A DNA stretch of 64,000 bases from Enterobacterales bacterium (GCA_030949565.1 JAUZSK010000086.1:1-64000); one strand, 5' to 3'. Numbered from the stretch's first letter, positions 1 to 10,261 are shown. Notes: a model not told the origin generated them from the letters alone. Numbers and translations are program-made.

Positions 1-1470
1 CCCTACATCATTAATTTTACCAGCCAAAGCCATTTGAATGGCAATTAATGGATTATATCCTTTGTTTGCCATAGTCTGAAGATAACTTGAAATTCGACAA
101 TAAGCTTGAGACGTATCTAACGGTTCTAAAACAACCCGACACCTTTTGCTTTACCTTGGCCATTCTTAAATCACGCTCGGCTCGATTATTGGTAAATGAA
201 ACATGAGAGTTCTTCGCAAACAATAATACAGATTGTTCATTCTCACTCATTCTTTCCCCATAAATTATGAGCCTCTGATTTTGCTATTCTACCGCGCTTA
301 CCGCTGGGTTTGGGTGGCACAGGCGGTAATTCTTTTTCTCCGCGCGTGATAATATTTCTAAACCGTTTCTGTAAATTAGCATAATCTTTATCGGTCAGTT
401 TCTTTTGCTCATTCTTCGAGACCTTGGCACAGGTTTCTTTTAGAAGACGCTTCATATTTTTAGCCCAAACATACCCATTGGACTCAACAACAAACGTCAA
501 CTCACGCATCAAATGTGAACCACATAACCCATGCCCACAATGTCGATAGGAAAAATAAGATGCCCAACAATCATGGATGATCACGCCGCCATAACGCGGC
601 ACAATATCAATCGTATCAATGGCTTTAATGCCCCTCCCGCGATCTAGGCATTTTAACGTCATATCGCCAGCTGAATAAACATGGACCCAGTGGTTCTTTT
701 TATCCACTCTTAGTGAGGTTTCATCGACATTCATTGCCGGCATTTTTAATAATGCTTCTTTGGCTGAAACCTCCACTCTTCTAAGGCTTGATGAAGGCGC
801 CATACAAACTTCAATAAGCTTGCTTCTGCAAGTGTGAGCATCCATCATTGATTTGACTAATTTCTGAACACGGTTAAGTGCCACCATCTGACAAACTAGC
901 AAATTGATCACAAAGCTTCTTTAGGCCATCGCCATACTGAAGCGGGCCATGCAAGCCGGCAGGAAACGATGCTTTTACGGTTGAATCACACGATGGACAC
1001 TGTTTAATTTGAACATCAACATGCTCAACCACTTTTTCAAAAACAATATCAATTTTTTGTGCGTCGTTCAGACTCAGTGCTGGCAGTGGCGTTTAAGTCT
1101 TCACCACACCGGATCACAGTTATAAACTTCAATGGTAGTAACCGTTTCTATCGTGCGTGTATTGTTAGCCGTGAGTGGGTTTTCTGTTTTCCCTTACCAT
1201 TGCTTCCCTGAACAGGCTTTAAAGCGGACTCATCTTTTATCTGTTTGTGAGGAAGGAATACTCGAATTCTTATTATTTTTCTTGGTGGATTTTTCAAGAA
1301 ATATGGAAAGCATGAGTTCCATGATCATAAACATACTGTTCATCAGAAATTTTATTTCAGTTGTGATTTTCCGCTGGCACACAATTGTTCAAAGTCAGCC
1401 TTGATGCGACTGACTTCATTACGAACAGTTGTTTTGTCTACGTTTGACACTAAGAAAATCACCTTAAACC
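1..1470 (-). pseudogene. IS66-family transposase (TnpC) remnant, frameshifted
   Basis: Read on the minus strand, pieces of one IS66 transposase occur in order but in different frames. An N-terminal helical part contains MELMLSIFLEKSTKK near 1300. A zinc-binding part near 1000 reads QCPSCDSTVKASFPAGLHGP. The DDE core lies at 911-243, with NVDETS and IIHDCWASY supplying the first two Asp residues. The C-terminal part at 250-53 has NRAERDLRM with the Glu. It continues off the window start in another frame (YLQTMANKGYNPL). At least three frameshifts and an in-frame stop break it, so it should not make active transposase. It lies beside the cut 3' end of the multicopper oxidase gene. The family call is firm; the outer boundary at about 1470 is approximate and terminal inverted repeats were not located. 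Confidence 0.85.
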
Positions 1471-1688
1471 TTTGCTGTAGGTTTGATGATAACATGGCTT
1501 TTTCGACTCTCTGAGCGGTGCTCTGCTAGACGTTCTCTGTCGGGTTGAAGCTTGGAATCAAAAGTTTTTAGGAAACGATCTTATTTGATCCGTTTGGGAT
1601 CTCTAGCGATCTATTTTATACGGACTTAGGAAAGTAGTTTTTTTCGTCCAAAAACTGTCAAGTATTATTTTTATTTTTCTGAATATGT

Positions 1689-2732
1689 TCAGTTTTTAGA
1701 TGCTACTGGGTGAGTAGTTACGGAAATTCTTAATAAAATACGTTGACCAGGAGCGGCTGTGATTAAACTCGACACAGGTTGAGATGGTCTTAAATTACCG
1801 GTCAAAGGATCGGCTGTTGATAGTGCTCCAGGCTCAACCGTATCAGGGTAACCTCGCCCGTTTAACATGAAGTATTTGTCTTTCATAGCGGCAAAAGGTA
1901 AAGGCTGGACATTAAAGCTAGCATCGTGAAAATCAGGGTCGAAAGAGCCTATTTGAACAGGGAAATCAACGTCATAACGAGTTGAACCATCGCCGTCATT
2001 AAAAGCGTAAGTGTTGCCCATTTGATGAACAAAAACACTTCCATCTTTAGCGGTTAAAATGGTTCCATCAGGAAGTTTATTTTGTCTCGGCCTTACAAAA
2101 AGGCTGCCTAGCATACCCATTTGCATATGCTCAGTCGCTTCCACATGGCAATGATACATATAGGTTCCAGCATCATTGGCTTTGTAATAATAGGTTAAAG
2201 TTGACGCCATATTAATCGCGACCGATACATCTGGAACACCATCGAAGATCGAAGCGGCTTGAGGGAAGCCATGCCAATGCACTGTATGTGCGTCAAACAG
2301 ATCGGGTCTCATTGCCATGCCAACATTGGTTAAAGATAGAAATAATTCGTCATCTTCATCCACAACAATGGTGGGCGCTGGAGCGTTGGCTGCGAGTAAT
2401 CCAGTTTCCATAACCCAACCAGCATATTCAGGGGTGTTGATTTCAATTCCGGCTGGAGGATCGGGTAATTCAGCAAAACTAAACACATATTGCTCTTTAC
2501 GCTGATCATCCGCCATTGAGACCATTCCATCACCGGCCACCAAATGAATACATTTGATACCAGGGTTATTAGCCCCTGGGTGGTCTGGCGTCCCAGTCGC
2601 CTTAGGGCACTGTACAAATATATTAGTATTGTTTGCACTGGCGTTAAAAACAACCACTAACAGCGGCATTAACATCGCAATAACTGTTTTTTGGAAAAAG
2701 CGCAGTGTGCACTTCCATTGACCTGAAATCAT
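1689..2732 (-). CDS. Multicopper oxidase, C-terminally truncated (probably inactive)
   Basis: The ATG at 2732 is preferred because a GGGGGAG ribosome site lies just upstream; the longer frame starts with TTG at 2771. The 347-residue product has a hydrophobic signal segment near residues 15-33. Two copper motifs of the N-terminal cupredoxin domain follow: HWHG near residue 152 and YHCH near 193. Multicopper oxidases usually reach 450-700 residues and need a last cupredoxin domain with a HCH motif for the type 1 copper and half of the trinuclear site. Here the family sequence stops after PGQRILLRIS and about ten unrelated residues follow. The missing end faces the IS66 remnant, so loss by insertion or deletion is likely. 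Inference: exported when intact, now without an electron-accepting site. Confidence 0.75.
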   Translation of the reverse strand: MISGQWKCTLRFFQKTVIAMLMPLLVVVFNASANNTNIFVQCPKATGTPDHPGANNPGIKCIHLVAGDGMVSMADDQRKEQYVFSFAELPDPPAGIEINTPEYAGWVMETGLLAANAPAPTIVVDEDDELFLSLTNVGMAMRPDLFDAHTVHWHGFPQAASIFDGVPDVSVAINMASTLTYYYKANDAGTYMYHCHVEATEHMQMGMLGSLFVRPRQNKLPDGTILTAKDGSVFVHQMGNTYAFNDGDGSTRYDVDFPVQIGSFDPDFHDASFNVQPLPFAAMKDKYFMLNGRGYPDTVEPGALSTADPLTGNLRPSQPVSSLITAAPGQRILLRISVTTHPVASKN

Positions 2733-3443
2733 AATACTCCCCCAATTTTCTGAAATTTTTATATAAGACAATCACAAGCCATAAGCAAGACAAACTGGAT
2801 CGTCTTATTGGATACGAAACACCGACAAGAAGGTTAAAACAACCTTGTCATAGGTCTTCGAAGAGAGCGGTTTATGTGGACTAAGGGGCAACAATCGCCC
2901 CTAATACTTCATCGTTTAATTTATAATTATGAAAGAACTTCTTCCATCTACAACAATGAGCTATCCATCAATTGCGCTCATAAGCAGAATTATATCAACT
3001 TATTTTGCCAAAAAGAGGTGGGGAAACCCTGTATTTTTGATGGCTTTTTAAACATTTTGGTAGGGTTTATCTGTATTTTTAAAATAATTGGTGAATAAAA
3101 AATGTATATGAGTTACACAAGGAATCAAAATCTTTATGTTAACTAGCGCTATTTTAACAACATTTATCTAGATTTTTTACTAAGTTAGTGCTAGCATTAG
3201 ATTTGATACCGGTATATTTAGTATTAGATTTCGCGCTATGGCAGGAAAAAAAGTGGTCATCCGTTTTCATATGGCAAGGGTTTCTTTAAGTTGCTTTTTA
3301 ACCATCCCATTGGTGCACGCGGTCAATAAGACCCTAAAATTAACGTCACTCCAAAGTAGAGTTAATCCTATCCATCCCGATCTAATACCCTAAACGAAAA
3401 GCATCATGTTTATTTAGTTATACCTAGGGAGGAATATTTAAAC
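2733..3443. other. Intergenic region, multicopper oxidase / response regulator
   Basis: About 700 bases of AT-rich DNA between divergent genes. It should hold both promoters. I see no RNA gene, clear repeat or convincing coding sequence. One 74-codon open frame at 2874-3098 has no ribosome site and no recognisable motif. The response regulator is preceded by a good ribosome site (GGGAGGA at 3428-3434). Confidence 0.4.
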
Positions 3444-4096
3444 ATGAATCGAACCAAAATTATCATAGCCGAAAATCATGCCATATTACGAGACGGCCTG
3501 AAATCATTGTTAGCAACCTCCTCCCAATTAGAAATTATCGCAGAAGCACAAGACGGTAAATCGGCTATAAAACTCTCTCGCAAGCTTTCACCAGATTTGA
3601 TATTGATGGACCTTAATATGCCCAATATTAATGGTACAGAGGCCATGCAAACCATACTTAGTGAAAACCCAAAGATCAAAATAATCGCCCTAACGGGGCA
3701 TAAGTCAGAAGAATATGTTTGGGTTGCCTTAGAAGCTGGCGCTGTCGGCTACGTTTTAAAAGATGATACCCATGGTGTTTTACTAACTGCCATAGAGCAG
3801 GTTATGAACGGTCATACCTATCTCAGTCCTGGAATCTGTGACAAGGTGTTACAAGGCTACATAAAACCCGATATCCACTCAGATACTTCTGACCGATCTT
3901 GGTTTAACTTAACCAAAAGAGAAAGAGAGGTCACTAAACTCATCGCAGAAGGCAAAAAAAGCCGCGAAGTCGCTGAATATCTATCCATTAGCTTAAAAAC
4001 AGTGGAAAAACATCGTTCAAACCTGATGAAAAACTCGATTTACACAGTGTTTCCGAAGTGACTAAATACGCCATTGAAAAGTGCATTATCAGTTAA
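3444..4096 (+). CDS. NarL/FixJ-family response regulator (frameshift near 3' end)
   Basis: An N-terminal receiver domain carries the phospho-acceptor Asp56 in LILMDLNMPN, and a C-terminal LuxR-type helix-turn-helix reads LTKREREVTKLIAEGKKSRE...KTVEKHRSNLMK. The acidic pocket is Glu10-Asn11 instead of the usual Asp/Glu-Asp pair, which may weaken metal binding. The frame as read ends at 4061 with a foreign tail. One base added to the five-A run at 4029-4033 restores the family ending KLDLHSVSEVTKYAIEK with a stop at 4094-4096. A sequencing indel or recent mutation is likely. It converges with the histidine kinase 52 bases downstream, the probable partner. Target genes are unknown. Confidence 0.85.
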
Positions 4097-4148
4097 ATGG
4101 GCTTAATATTGGTATACATTATTAGGAAAACTTCCGAGTTTTACTCTT

Positions 4149-5093
4149 TCACTGGGGGTTATTTGACGGGTCAATTCTCCATTGAGCACAAACCTTAGTA
4201 CCTTGATTAGGCCTAGATATCAGCGAAAATTGACCTTTACTAAGCTTCACCCTTTCTTTCATACTACTAAGCCCTATCCCTTCACCGTTAAAACTGCCTC
4301 GCAGTTCAAAACCTTGCCCGTCATCAATAATAGTTAAATGTATTTTGCCATCCTCTAGCCAAAGCTTAACACTAACCTTGTTAGCTTTTGAGTGCTTCCC
4401 CATATTATTCAGGCTTTCTTGGATGATTCTAAATATAACGATCTTAAGGTCAATGGGTAACGCTTCTTCTTCTACCTCTATTTCAACCTCAAAAGAGATG
4501 TCTGGATAAAGATTCCTAAACTCACGGGTCAGCCATTTGATGGTCGCTAACAAACCCAAATCATCCAGCATGGAAGGTCGCAGATTCATAGAAATATTAC
4601 GCACTTCCTCACAGGCATTCTGTAGTTTAACCAACTGATCTAAAAGAACATTCTGAATAGGTCTCGCAAGAGACGAGGAATACTCCTGCAATAGGTTCTC
4701 AATCCCTAACTTAATCGCAAAAATGCTTTGCCCAATACTATCATGCAGCTCGAAAGCGACCGCTTTTCGATGCTCTTCTTCACTTTGGATCAACTTTTCG
4801 GAAAGATGGTGTAATTCAGCCTGGGATGAAATCAAGGCGTCTTCCGCACGTCGTTGCCGCTTTAAACTTCGCTTTAAGTTGGTATTTTTGGTCGAAATAT
4901 CTTTAATAAGATAGTAATAGATGAAAGGAGCCGATAGAAAAGCGAGTAAAACACCATCAATAAGAGATTCATGGAAGGCCGACTCAACCTTAAGCAAGTG
5001 AAGTATGCCCATCACTAACACTTCAGCGATAAAAACGATAAGCAATACAGTACCTAAAATGATTGTTTTAGATTTATTGCTATTTTTTAACAT
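4149..5093 (-). CDS. NarX-type sensor histidine kinase (HisKA_3), two TM segments
   Basis: A 314-residue protein with two hydrophobic spans (about residues 10-34 and 44-63) separated by a short loop, so there is almost no periplasmic sensor domain. A coiled-coil stretch (about 70-110) follows. The HisKA_3 phospho-acceptor His117 sits in AFELHDSIGQS, and a HATPase_c domain carries IIQESLNNMGKH (N box) and DDGQGFELRG (G1). This family phosphorylates NarL/FixJ regulators, and one lies directly opposite, tail to tail. With so little outside the membrane, the signal is probably sensed in or at the membrane or by a partner protein. That last point is inference. Confidence 0.88.
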   Translation of the reverse strand: MLKNSNKSKTIILGTVLLIVFIAEVLVMGILHLLKVESAFHESLIDGVLLAFLSAPFIYYYLIKDISTKNTNLKRSLKRQRRAEDALISSQAELHHLSEKLIQSEEEHRKAVAFELHDSIGQSIFAIKLGIENLLQEYSSSLARPIQNVLLDQLVKLQNACEEVRNISMNLRPSMLDDLGLLATIKWLTREFRNLYPDISFEVEIEVEEEALPIDLKIVIFRIIQESLNNMGKHSKANKVSVKLWLEDGKIHLTIIDDGQGFELRGSFNGEGIGLSSMKERVKLSKGQFSLISRPNQGTKVCAQWRIDPSNNPQ

Positions 5094-5674
5094 GCAGTCA
5101 CTTGCACAGCATCAATGCTCTCTATCGGTTGTTATCAGAGTAAGGGTAATTGTTGCTTCTCTCTTTACTGATAAATTTAGTCCTGATGACTTAAATTTCT
5201 AACAGCGAATAATATTAATACTAGACGTTATCTTAAACCTAGTCAAAATGTAACTATTCAGCTTACCCGAACCACTAAGGCGAACGAGGCTAACAAATTA
5301 TCTAACACAAAGATAACTTTCATTAAAATTTTGTGACCTGATTAACAAGCTATCGGTATGCTGCAGGATGTTAGGGGAGCATAAACTGCCGCAGTCAGGG
5401 AAACAGTCGTTCTTTCTGCAAATTAACTGTAAATTTAGATGTAAATACTGAGCTCGATTAAATCTGTTTAATTAGTAAATTATTTTGACTAAATACACCT
5501 AATTAAAAAGGCTTATAGCGCGGTTTCGCTTGTTAGTATGGCTCGAAAGCGTTAAATTACCTGTAATAATCGAAATAGCAACCAACGGTTGACAAAATAA
5601 CAAGCGGCCTTGATAGTCTGCAACTGCCCCATTCCCTATGCTTACCCTTCACAGAAACTCAAGGAATAAACCGA
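5094..5674. other. Intergenic region with a short dispersed string
   Basis: This region separates the histidine kinase from the XRE gene, which reads away from it. It contains AACTATTCAGCTTACC at 5250-5265, a string seen again at about 52599-52614 downstream of proS. This may be a small dispersed repeat of the genome. A good ribosome site (AAGGAA) precedes the gene at 5675. No other gene was recognised. Confidence 0.4.
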
Positions 5675-6661
5675 ATGATATTAGCAGAGAAAATAGTCAG
5701 ATTAAGAAAACAGGTTGGCTGGTCGCAGGAAGAACTGGCTGAAAAGATGGATGTTTCTAGACAGTCAGTCTCTAAATGGGAAAGCACTAACAGTATTCCG
5801 GATCTGAATAAAATAATTATATTGGCGGAAATATTTGAAGTTTCAACCGATTATCTGCTCAAGGATAACATTGAAATAGCCGAATCTCTCAATAGCAATA
5901 CGCAAAGAAACTCAACTCAGATCAGCTTAGAACAAGCAATAAAATATGTTAACAGTAAAGTGTATATGGCTGTCTTAGTGGCTAAAGGCGTGTTTTTATG
6001 CGTTAGCTCCGTGGTACCGCTTTTTACCCTATTGGCGCTGGCGAAAGCCAACCAATTGAATGTCAGCTCTAATATGACAGCGGCAATTGGGGTTGTCAGC
6101 ATTCTCCTACTAATCTCTATTGGCGTTAGTTTTTTTATCCGAACCAACCAATATGAAAATGATTTAAAACAAATAGAGAATGAGTCATTTGAGTTAGGCT
6201 ATGGCGTACACAGCGCATTTAAAGAAAAACTACAAAAGTTCAGAGGTACTTATAATCTGCGCTTATCAATCGCTATAGCGATGTTCATTTTTAGTTTTGT
6301 GCCTTTAATGTTCGTCAGTATGTCATCGCCGGGTCCCGGTGTCGTATTAATGATGATGGTTGTTTTAATCTTGATGATTGCCATCGGTATCTACCTCTTG
6401 ATCCCCGTGTCAGCTAAATATGAAGCCTACAATCGTATTTTAAAGGAAGAGCGATTTAGTGAAGATAAAAGCATGCAGGTAAAAAGAATCGAAAAATTCG
6501 CTGTTTTCTACTGGCCTTTACTCACTGCTATATTTCTTGCTTGGAGTTTATGGACCATGAATTGGGGGGTTACTTGGATTGTTTGGCCGGTTGGCGCTAT
6601 TCTTTTTATAGCACTAGTTGGGCTGATGGAGCTATTAATAAAAGAAAATCCGCTAAATTGA
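5675..6661 (+). CDS. XRE-family regulator fused to a six-span membrane domain
   Basis: Residues 1-65 form a helix-turn-helix domain of the XRE/Cro type ([20 protein letters not shown]), ending in the STDYLL motif common to Firmicute-like regulators. After a linker, six hydrophobic segments follow (roughly 96-122, 134-155, 196-217, 223-246, 275-295, 301-322). The protein is therefore a membrane-anchored DNA-binding protein of 328 residues. Such proteins are known, but the signal sensed by the membrane part is not. It stands alone between the two-component pair and an AbiE-like pair that reads the other way. Function beyond membrane-tethered regulation cannot be stated. Confidence 0.75.
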   Translation: MILAEKIVRLRKQVGWSQEELAEKMDVSRQSVSKWESTNSIPDLNKIIILAEIFEVSTDYLLKDNIEIAESLNSNTQRNSTQISLEQAIKYVNSKVYMAVLVAKGVFLCVSSVVPLFTLLALAKANQLNVSSNMTAAIGVVSILLLISIGVSFFIRTNQYENDLKQIENESFELGYGVHSAFKEKLQKFRGTYNLRLSIAIAMFIFSFVPLMFVSMSSPGPGVVLMMMVVLILMIAIGIYLLIPVSAKYEAYNRILKEERFSEDKSMQVKRIEKFAVFYWPLLTAIFLAWSLWTMNWGVTWIVWPVGAILFIALVGLMELLIKENPLN

Positions 6662-6672
6662 AAGATAACACT

Positions 6673-7365
6673 TTAAATACACATCTCCAATCGTTCAAAT
6701 ATTAAACTCTCTCTATCCGTATTATTACTTGAGGCACTTTGCACTGCGTATTCAAAACCATCCGATGACAGCAATTTTTTTAACTCATCACTAATAAAGC
6801 CCTGCACGTCATTGTCAGCGGCCTTTATTTCGTCAACAAGTTCATTTCGCCCATCAAACAGATTGAGTAAATCTTCAATGTCATGGCTTGAAATAGGATC
6901 ATTATTTCCGCGACCTTTGAAGGCTTCTATTTTTGTGGCTATGAAATATTCGGGCTTAATTAGTCGAATATTCACATTCTCAGCGATCTGGTATAGCTCT
7001 GCTGATTTCATGGCCTTAGGATACCAACGGTTACTAAAACTCAGAATTTTTGGATCATCAGGCATGAAGTCAACTTTTAAGCCATCTAATAACATTCTAC
7101 AAATCACACCATCAGAGGATTCCATATCTTCATTAAATCCTTTTTCCCTCAGCTGTTGTTGCAATTGGTACCAGTCTCCTTTGCTAATAACATGGACAAT
7201 TAAGTCTACGTCTTCAGTATAACGAATTTGCTCTTTGGTAAAATCATCGGTTACTAACAAGCCAGTTGTGCAACCACCAACAAAAACGACTTGATCTAAT
7301 AATTCTGGCCCTAATGCTCGCGCGACTAGTTTAATCATCTGCCGTTGTAAATTGATGTTATTCAC
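6673..7365 (-). CDS. Nucleotidyltransferase-fold protein, AbiEii-like putative toxin
   Basis: A 230-residue protein with the minimal nucleotidyltransferase signature: a Gly-rich GGCTTGLLV helix start followed by RYTEDVDLIVHV, where the two Asp residues would bind metal. A second conserved patch reads FIATKIEAFKGRGNNDPISSHDIEDL, as in AbiEii/COG-type nucleotidyltransferases. It is the second gene of a two-gene operon; 28 bases separate it from the upstream regulator gene. In known AbiE systems the second gene is a toxin that transfers nucleotides to tRNA or proteins. Whether this one is toxic is inferred from layout and fold only. A housekeeping or antibiotic-modifying role is not excluded. 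Confidence 0.7.
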   Translation of the reverse strand: MNNINLQRQMIKLVARALGPELLDQVVFVGGCTTGLLVTDDFTKEQIRYTEDVDLIVHVISKGDWYQLQQQLREKGFNEDMESSDGVICRMLLDGLKVDFMPDDPKILSFSNRWYPKAMKSAELYQIAENVNIRLIKPEYFIATKIEAFKGRGNNDPISSHDIEDLLNLFDGRNELVDEIKAADNDVQGFISDELKKLLSSDGFEYAVQSASSNNTDRESLIFERLEMCI

Positions 7366-7393
7366 AATTTAACCTGCCTATCAATGCTACCCT

Positions 7394-8026
7394 TCATTGT
7401 AATTCCTTTACTAATAAATTGAGTTTATCTAAAGCTAGATTCCGCTCTCTTGGTTGTCCAATCCGAATGGCATCGGTTAAAGCTAACATCGCATACAACG
7501 CAGCATCGTTTTTCACTGCTTGTCTTATATTCTTGTGTAATGGCTCTATTGCTACGCCTTTGGTATTTCCGCGCGCATCAGGCCATACGGGAGGCAGATC
7601 ACCTGAAGTCATTAATTGCCCTCTAAGTACAGGGGCTGCAATCGAAGTTTTTATTCCCCGAGTGATCTCTCCAGGCTTGGTTGGAAAAACGTAACGTATG
7701 CCATAAGCGATAAACTCGATTAATGCTTTAGTATTGGTTTTAGGCATCAAGGTTTTTCTGTCTTGTTTTGCCAAACCAACGTCATTGCATCGTTTGAGTG
7801 ATAAACTCACTTGAGATTTGCTAATGCCTGTTTCATTCGCTAACGCTCTAACGGCAAAACGGCTTTCTATGTAGTCTATTTGACCATAATCTGGAGATAT
7901 TTCATCATGCCCCCAATCTCTCCATTCGGAATGAAAATCAATCACTTCAGAGTTTTTGAGCGGGTCTTTGTAGTCCCCATGCAAGGAGATCAGTTTTAAT
8001 AGCAGCAATATATCTTGACTTTTCAT
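7394..8026 (-). CDS. Winged-helix regulator, putative AbiEi-like antitoxin
   Basis: The 210-residue product shows a helix-turn-helix near residues 50-80 (FAVRALANETGISKSQVSLS). The rest, with PVLRGQLMTSGDLPPVWPDARG, matches no enzyme I recognise. It is the first gene of an operon with the nucleotidyltransferase gene. The order of DNA-binding protein first and nucleotidyltransferase second is that of AbiE-type toxin-antitoxin pairs, where the first protein both represses and neutralises. A strong promoter with an overlapping inverted repeat lies upstream, consistent with autorepression. The antitoxin role is inference; the DNA-binding call is fairly secure. Confidence 0.6.
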   Translation of the reverse strand: MKSQDILLLLKLISLHGDYKDPLKNSEVIDFHSEWRDWGHDEISPDYGQIDYIESRFAVRALANETGISKSQVSLSLKRCNDVGLAKQDRKTLMPKTNTKALIEFIAYGIRYVFPTKPGEITRGIKTSIAAPVLRGQLMTSGDLPPVWPDARGNTKGVAIEPLHKNIRQAVKNDAALYAMLALTDAIRIGQPRERNLALDKLNLLVKELQ

Positions 8027-8050
8027 GATCTGACTTCGACCTTGTCCCGA

Positions 8051-8097
8051 GTCCTAGGAATAAGGACGACAATAGATCCTTTATTAAGTATTGTCAA
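8051..8097 (-). promoter_or_regulatory. Promoter and operator of the AbiE-like pair
   Basis: On the minus strand there is a -35 box TTGACA (8097-8092), a 17-base spacer, and a -10 box TATTGT (8074-8069). Immediately downstream, GTCCTTATTCCTAGGAC (8067-8051) is an inverted repeat with five-base arms, placed over the expected start of transcription. This is a typical site for autorepression by the first gene product. Promoter elements are read directly from sequence; the repressor identity is inferred. Confidence 0.6.
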
Positions 8098-8363
8098 GAA
8101 TAAGTTGTCCGATTACTTACAGCAAGCCAGGGCAACCGCATGCTTTAGTGCGAAAGCAATATTTTTGATGGCGCTGTAAAGCTGATAGACTGGACGTTTT
8201 AATTTCACCGTGAATTGCTGATTTTTAAAACCTAGTGAATTGACTTCATTCTAAGATTGAAAGTGACGGTGCTATTAGATGTGACTAAACGCTATAACTA
8301 TGGAGCGAAACGCGACTAAGCTGCTTTAAAGAACAGCTTGGCAAAAAAATTCGAAGCAAAAAA

Positions 8364-8441
8364 TGGTGGGCCCTCCCCGACTTGAACGGGGGGACCTGCC
8401 GATTATGAGTCGGATGCTCTAACCAACTGAGCTAAGGGCCC
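8364..8441 (-). tRNA. tRNA-Ile (CAU anticodon, needs lysidine)
   Basis: A cloverleaf with seven-base acceptor GGGCCCT/AGGGCCC, D arm GCTCAGTTGGTTAGAGC, anticodon loop CTCATAA, T loop TTCAAGT and an encoded CCA end. The CAT anticodon could be Met or Ile. The body resembles the tRNA-Ile2 class of other gammaproteobacteria and differs from the Met genes at 36.9 and 39.3 kb. It would be converted to an AUA reader by TilS, encoded at 54.8-56.2 kb. A run of six C before the T loop makes the variable region one base longer than normal, another possible homopolymer indel. Confidence 0.85.
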
Positions 8442-8684
8442 ATTTTAGGGTGAATTGGCGGTCATTTACTTTACTAAAGTCGCTGGCGCCTTGGCTTGGT
8501 CACGGATGACCTAAGCGGAACGAGAGTTTACGTAATAATCCCCTGTCAATCAACACTTATCCTCGGCTTTTTTCGATTATTCCGTATAAATTAGAGGGTT
8601 AATAATTCGCTACCGATTGTTTTTTTCGACTAGTATTAATAAATGGCGATCCTCTCTAACAAAAATCAAAATAAATCCTAAATA

Positions 8685-10237
8685 ATGGCTGTCATTCCTA
8701 GTAATATCAAAAGCAAGATCAATCTTTTGGTTAAAAAATACCAAGGCGATCCGATTTTGCCATTGGAACTGGATAAAATAATCCCTCGTCTGCGTAAAAA
8801 GGATGCATCGGTGAAGGATTTTGTTAATTTTTACCAACGCGACCCGCTTTTATGTGCCTATTTGATTGATTTAGCTTGGCAAGCCACCTCGACCCGAGAA
8901 AATCATCCAACGGCGGCGGATCATGCCATGTCAACCATTGGGATTACTGGAGCACGGCAGTTTTTAGTCAATATCGGTGAAGATGAGTCCACTCAACTGA
9001 GTAAAGAGGTGGTTTTTCTACTGACTAGTAGCTTGCTTGCGGCTGAACTAGCAAAAAACCTTTGCAAAGAATCCAATAAAAAGCAGAATCTCTATTGGGC
9101 GTCACTTGCGCATCAGTTCCCAGATATTGCTTTATGGCATATTCAGCCTAAAGCCATGTGGAAGATCCAATACCAACAAGCAAAAAGCATCAACAAAATT
9201 GAAAAGATTGATCAAAAAGAACTCGGTTTTACTCGTAGTCAATGGCGTCAGCAACTATCGACGGTGTACCATATGAGCGAATTAAATCAGCTGACCTATA
9301 AAAAGAAACCGCCTAACCATGCGCGGCAACTGGTCAGATACGCCAACCAAGGTTATACTGATAAAACGCCTTGCTTAAAAGAATGGCATAAAACCGATAG
9401 TTGGCTCATATTAACAGCAAACTGGCTAGCTAAATCATTGATTGCGCCATGGCTCAAAAATAGCCATCAGCATTACTATCACTTGGTAAAACAAGCATAT
9501 GGTTTGAGTGACAAACAAATTAAGCAAGCAATTAGCCTAAGTCTTCGAAACAGCAGCGAAAATCTGCATGATAGTCATTTATTAGTACCTGCTAGTTGTA
9601 GTTTTTATTTACCTCAAGCAGCGGTTTACCCAAAATGGCTGACACAGGCGCCACTAGCAACTAAAAAAGTGACCACCATCCAGCCAGCCACCAATAAAAC
9701 AACGACTAACCATCAACACAAACCCGATCTTAAACAGCTATTAAATAAACTTATCAATTCGCCAGAAAAATTTAGCAATTCAGCGGAGCTTTTAACCGAA
9801 TCATTTAAAGCTATTACCGTGGGATTAGGTTTTTCACGCGTGGTTTTTCATTGACCGTGGATTGGAATAAAAAACTAGTCAGCAGCAAGCTATCGATTTT
9901 GCATCCTAAAATCACCTCGGCCACCAAAATACGCCCTGACTTTGAGTTTAGTAAACCGACACCTTTACAGAAATTTTTGCAAGGTAAAGGTTTTTTGTTA
10001 TTTGACAGTCAAAAACATGGCAAAATCTGGAGCAAAATGCCCTTAGCCGTTCGTCAACAAGGGCTTAAACAATTTATTCTATATTCGGTCATGCCACAAC
10101 AAAAAGTGAAAGCCATCATCTATGTGGATGGCCAGCAAGCTATCATGCAAAATGAAACCAAAGTTAAGCAATTGAGAATACTGTTAAATGCCATCAACAA
10201 GGCGCTTGGCGGTCAGTCGGTGGTTAAATCAGCCTGA
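8685..10237 (+). CDS. HDOD-domain protein with C-terminal GAF-like part (frameshifted)
   Basis: Residues 1-290 of the first frame (8685-9854) are an HDOD domain, including LLCAYLIDLAWQA and an AMSTIGITGARQFLV stretch. HDOD proteins lack the HD phosphohydrolase metal ligands and act in signalling. The frame stops at 9852-9854 just after GLGFSRVVFH. The next frame begins on an overlapping TTG and continues with a GAF-like ending (FLLFDSQKHGKIW...AIIYVDGQQ). One extra T at 9851 would join them as VVFHLTVDWNKKL. HDOD-GAF fusions are common, so one gene of about 517 codons is favoured over two coupled genes. It converges with the RND pump gene. Confidence 0.7.
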
Positions 10238-10261
10238 CTCGTGTGCTTTATTAATTACATG

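Noticed and set aside
1132-1404. 90-codon open frame on the plus strand
   Set aside because: It lies opposite the N-terminal part of the IS66 transposase remnant, has no ribosome site, and the minus-strand reading explains the sequence.
2874-3098. 74-codon open frame between the multicopper oxidase and the response regulator
   Set aside because: No recognisable domain, no ribosome site, and composition like random AT-rich DNA.
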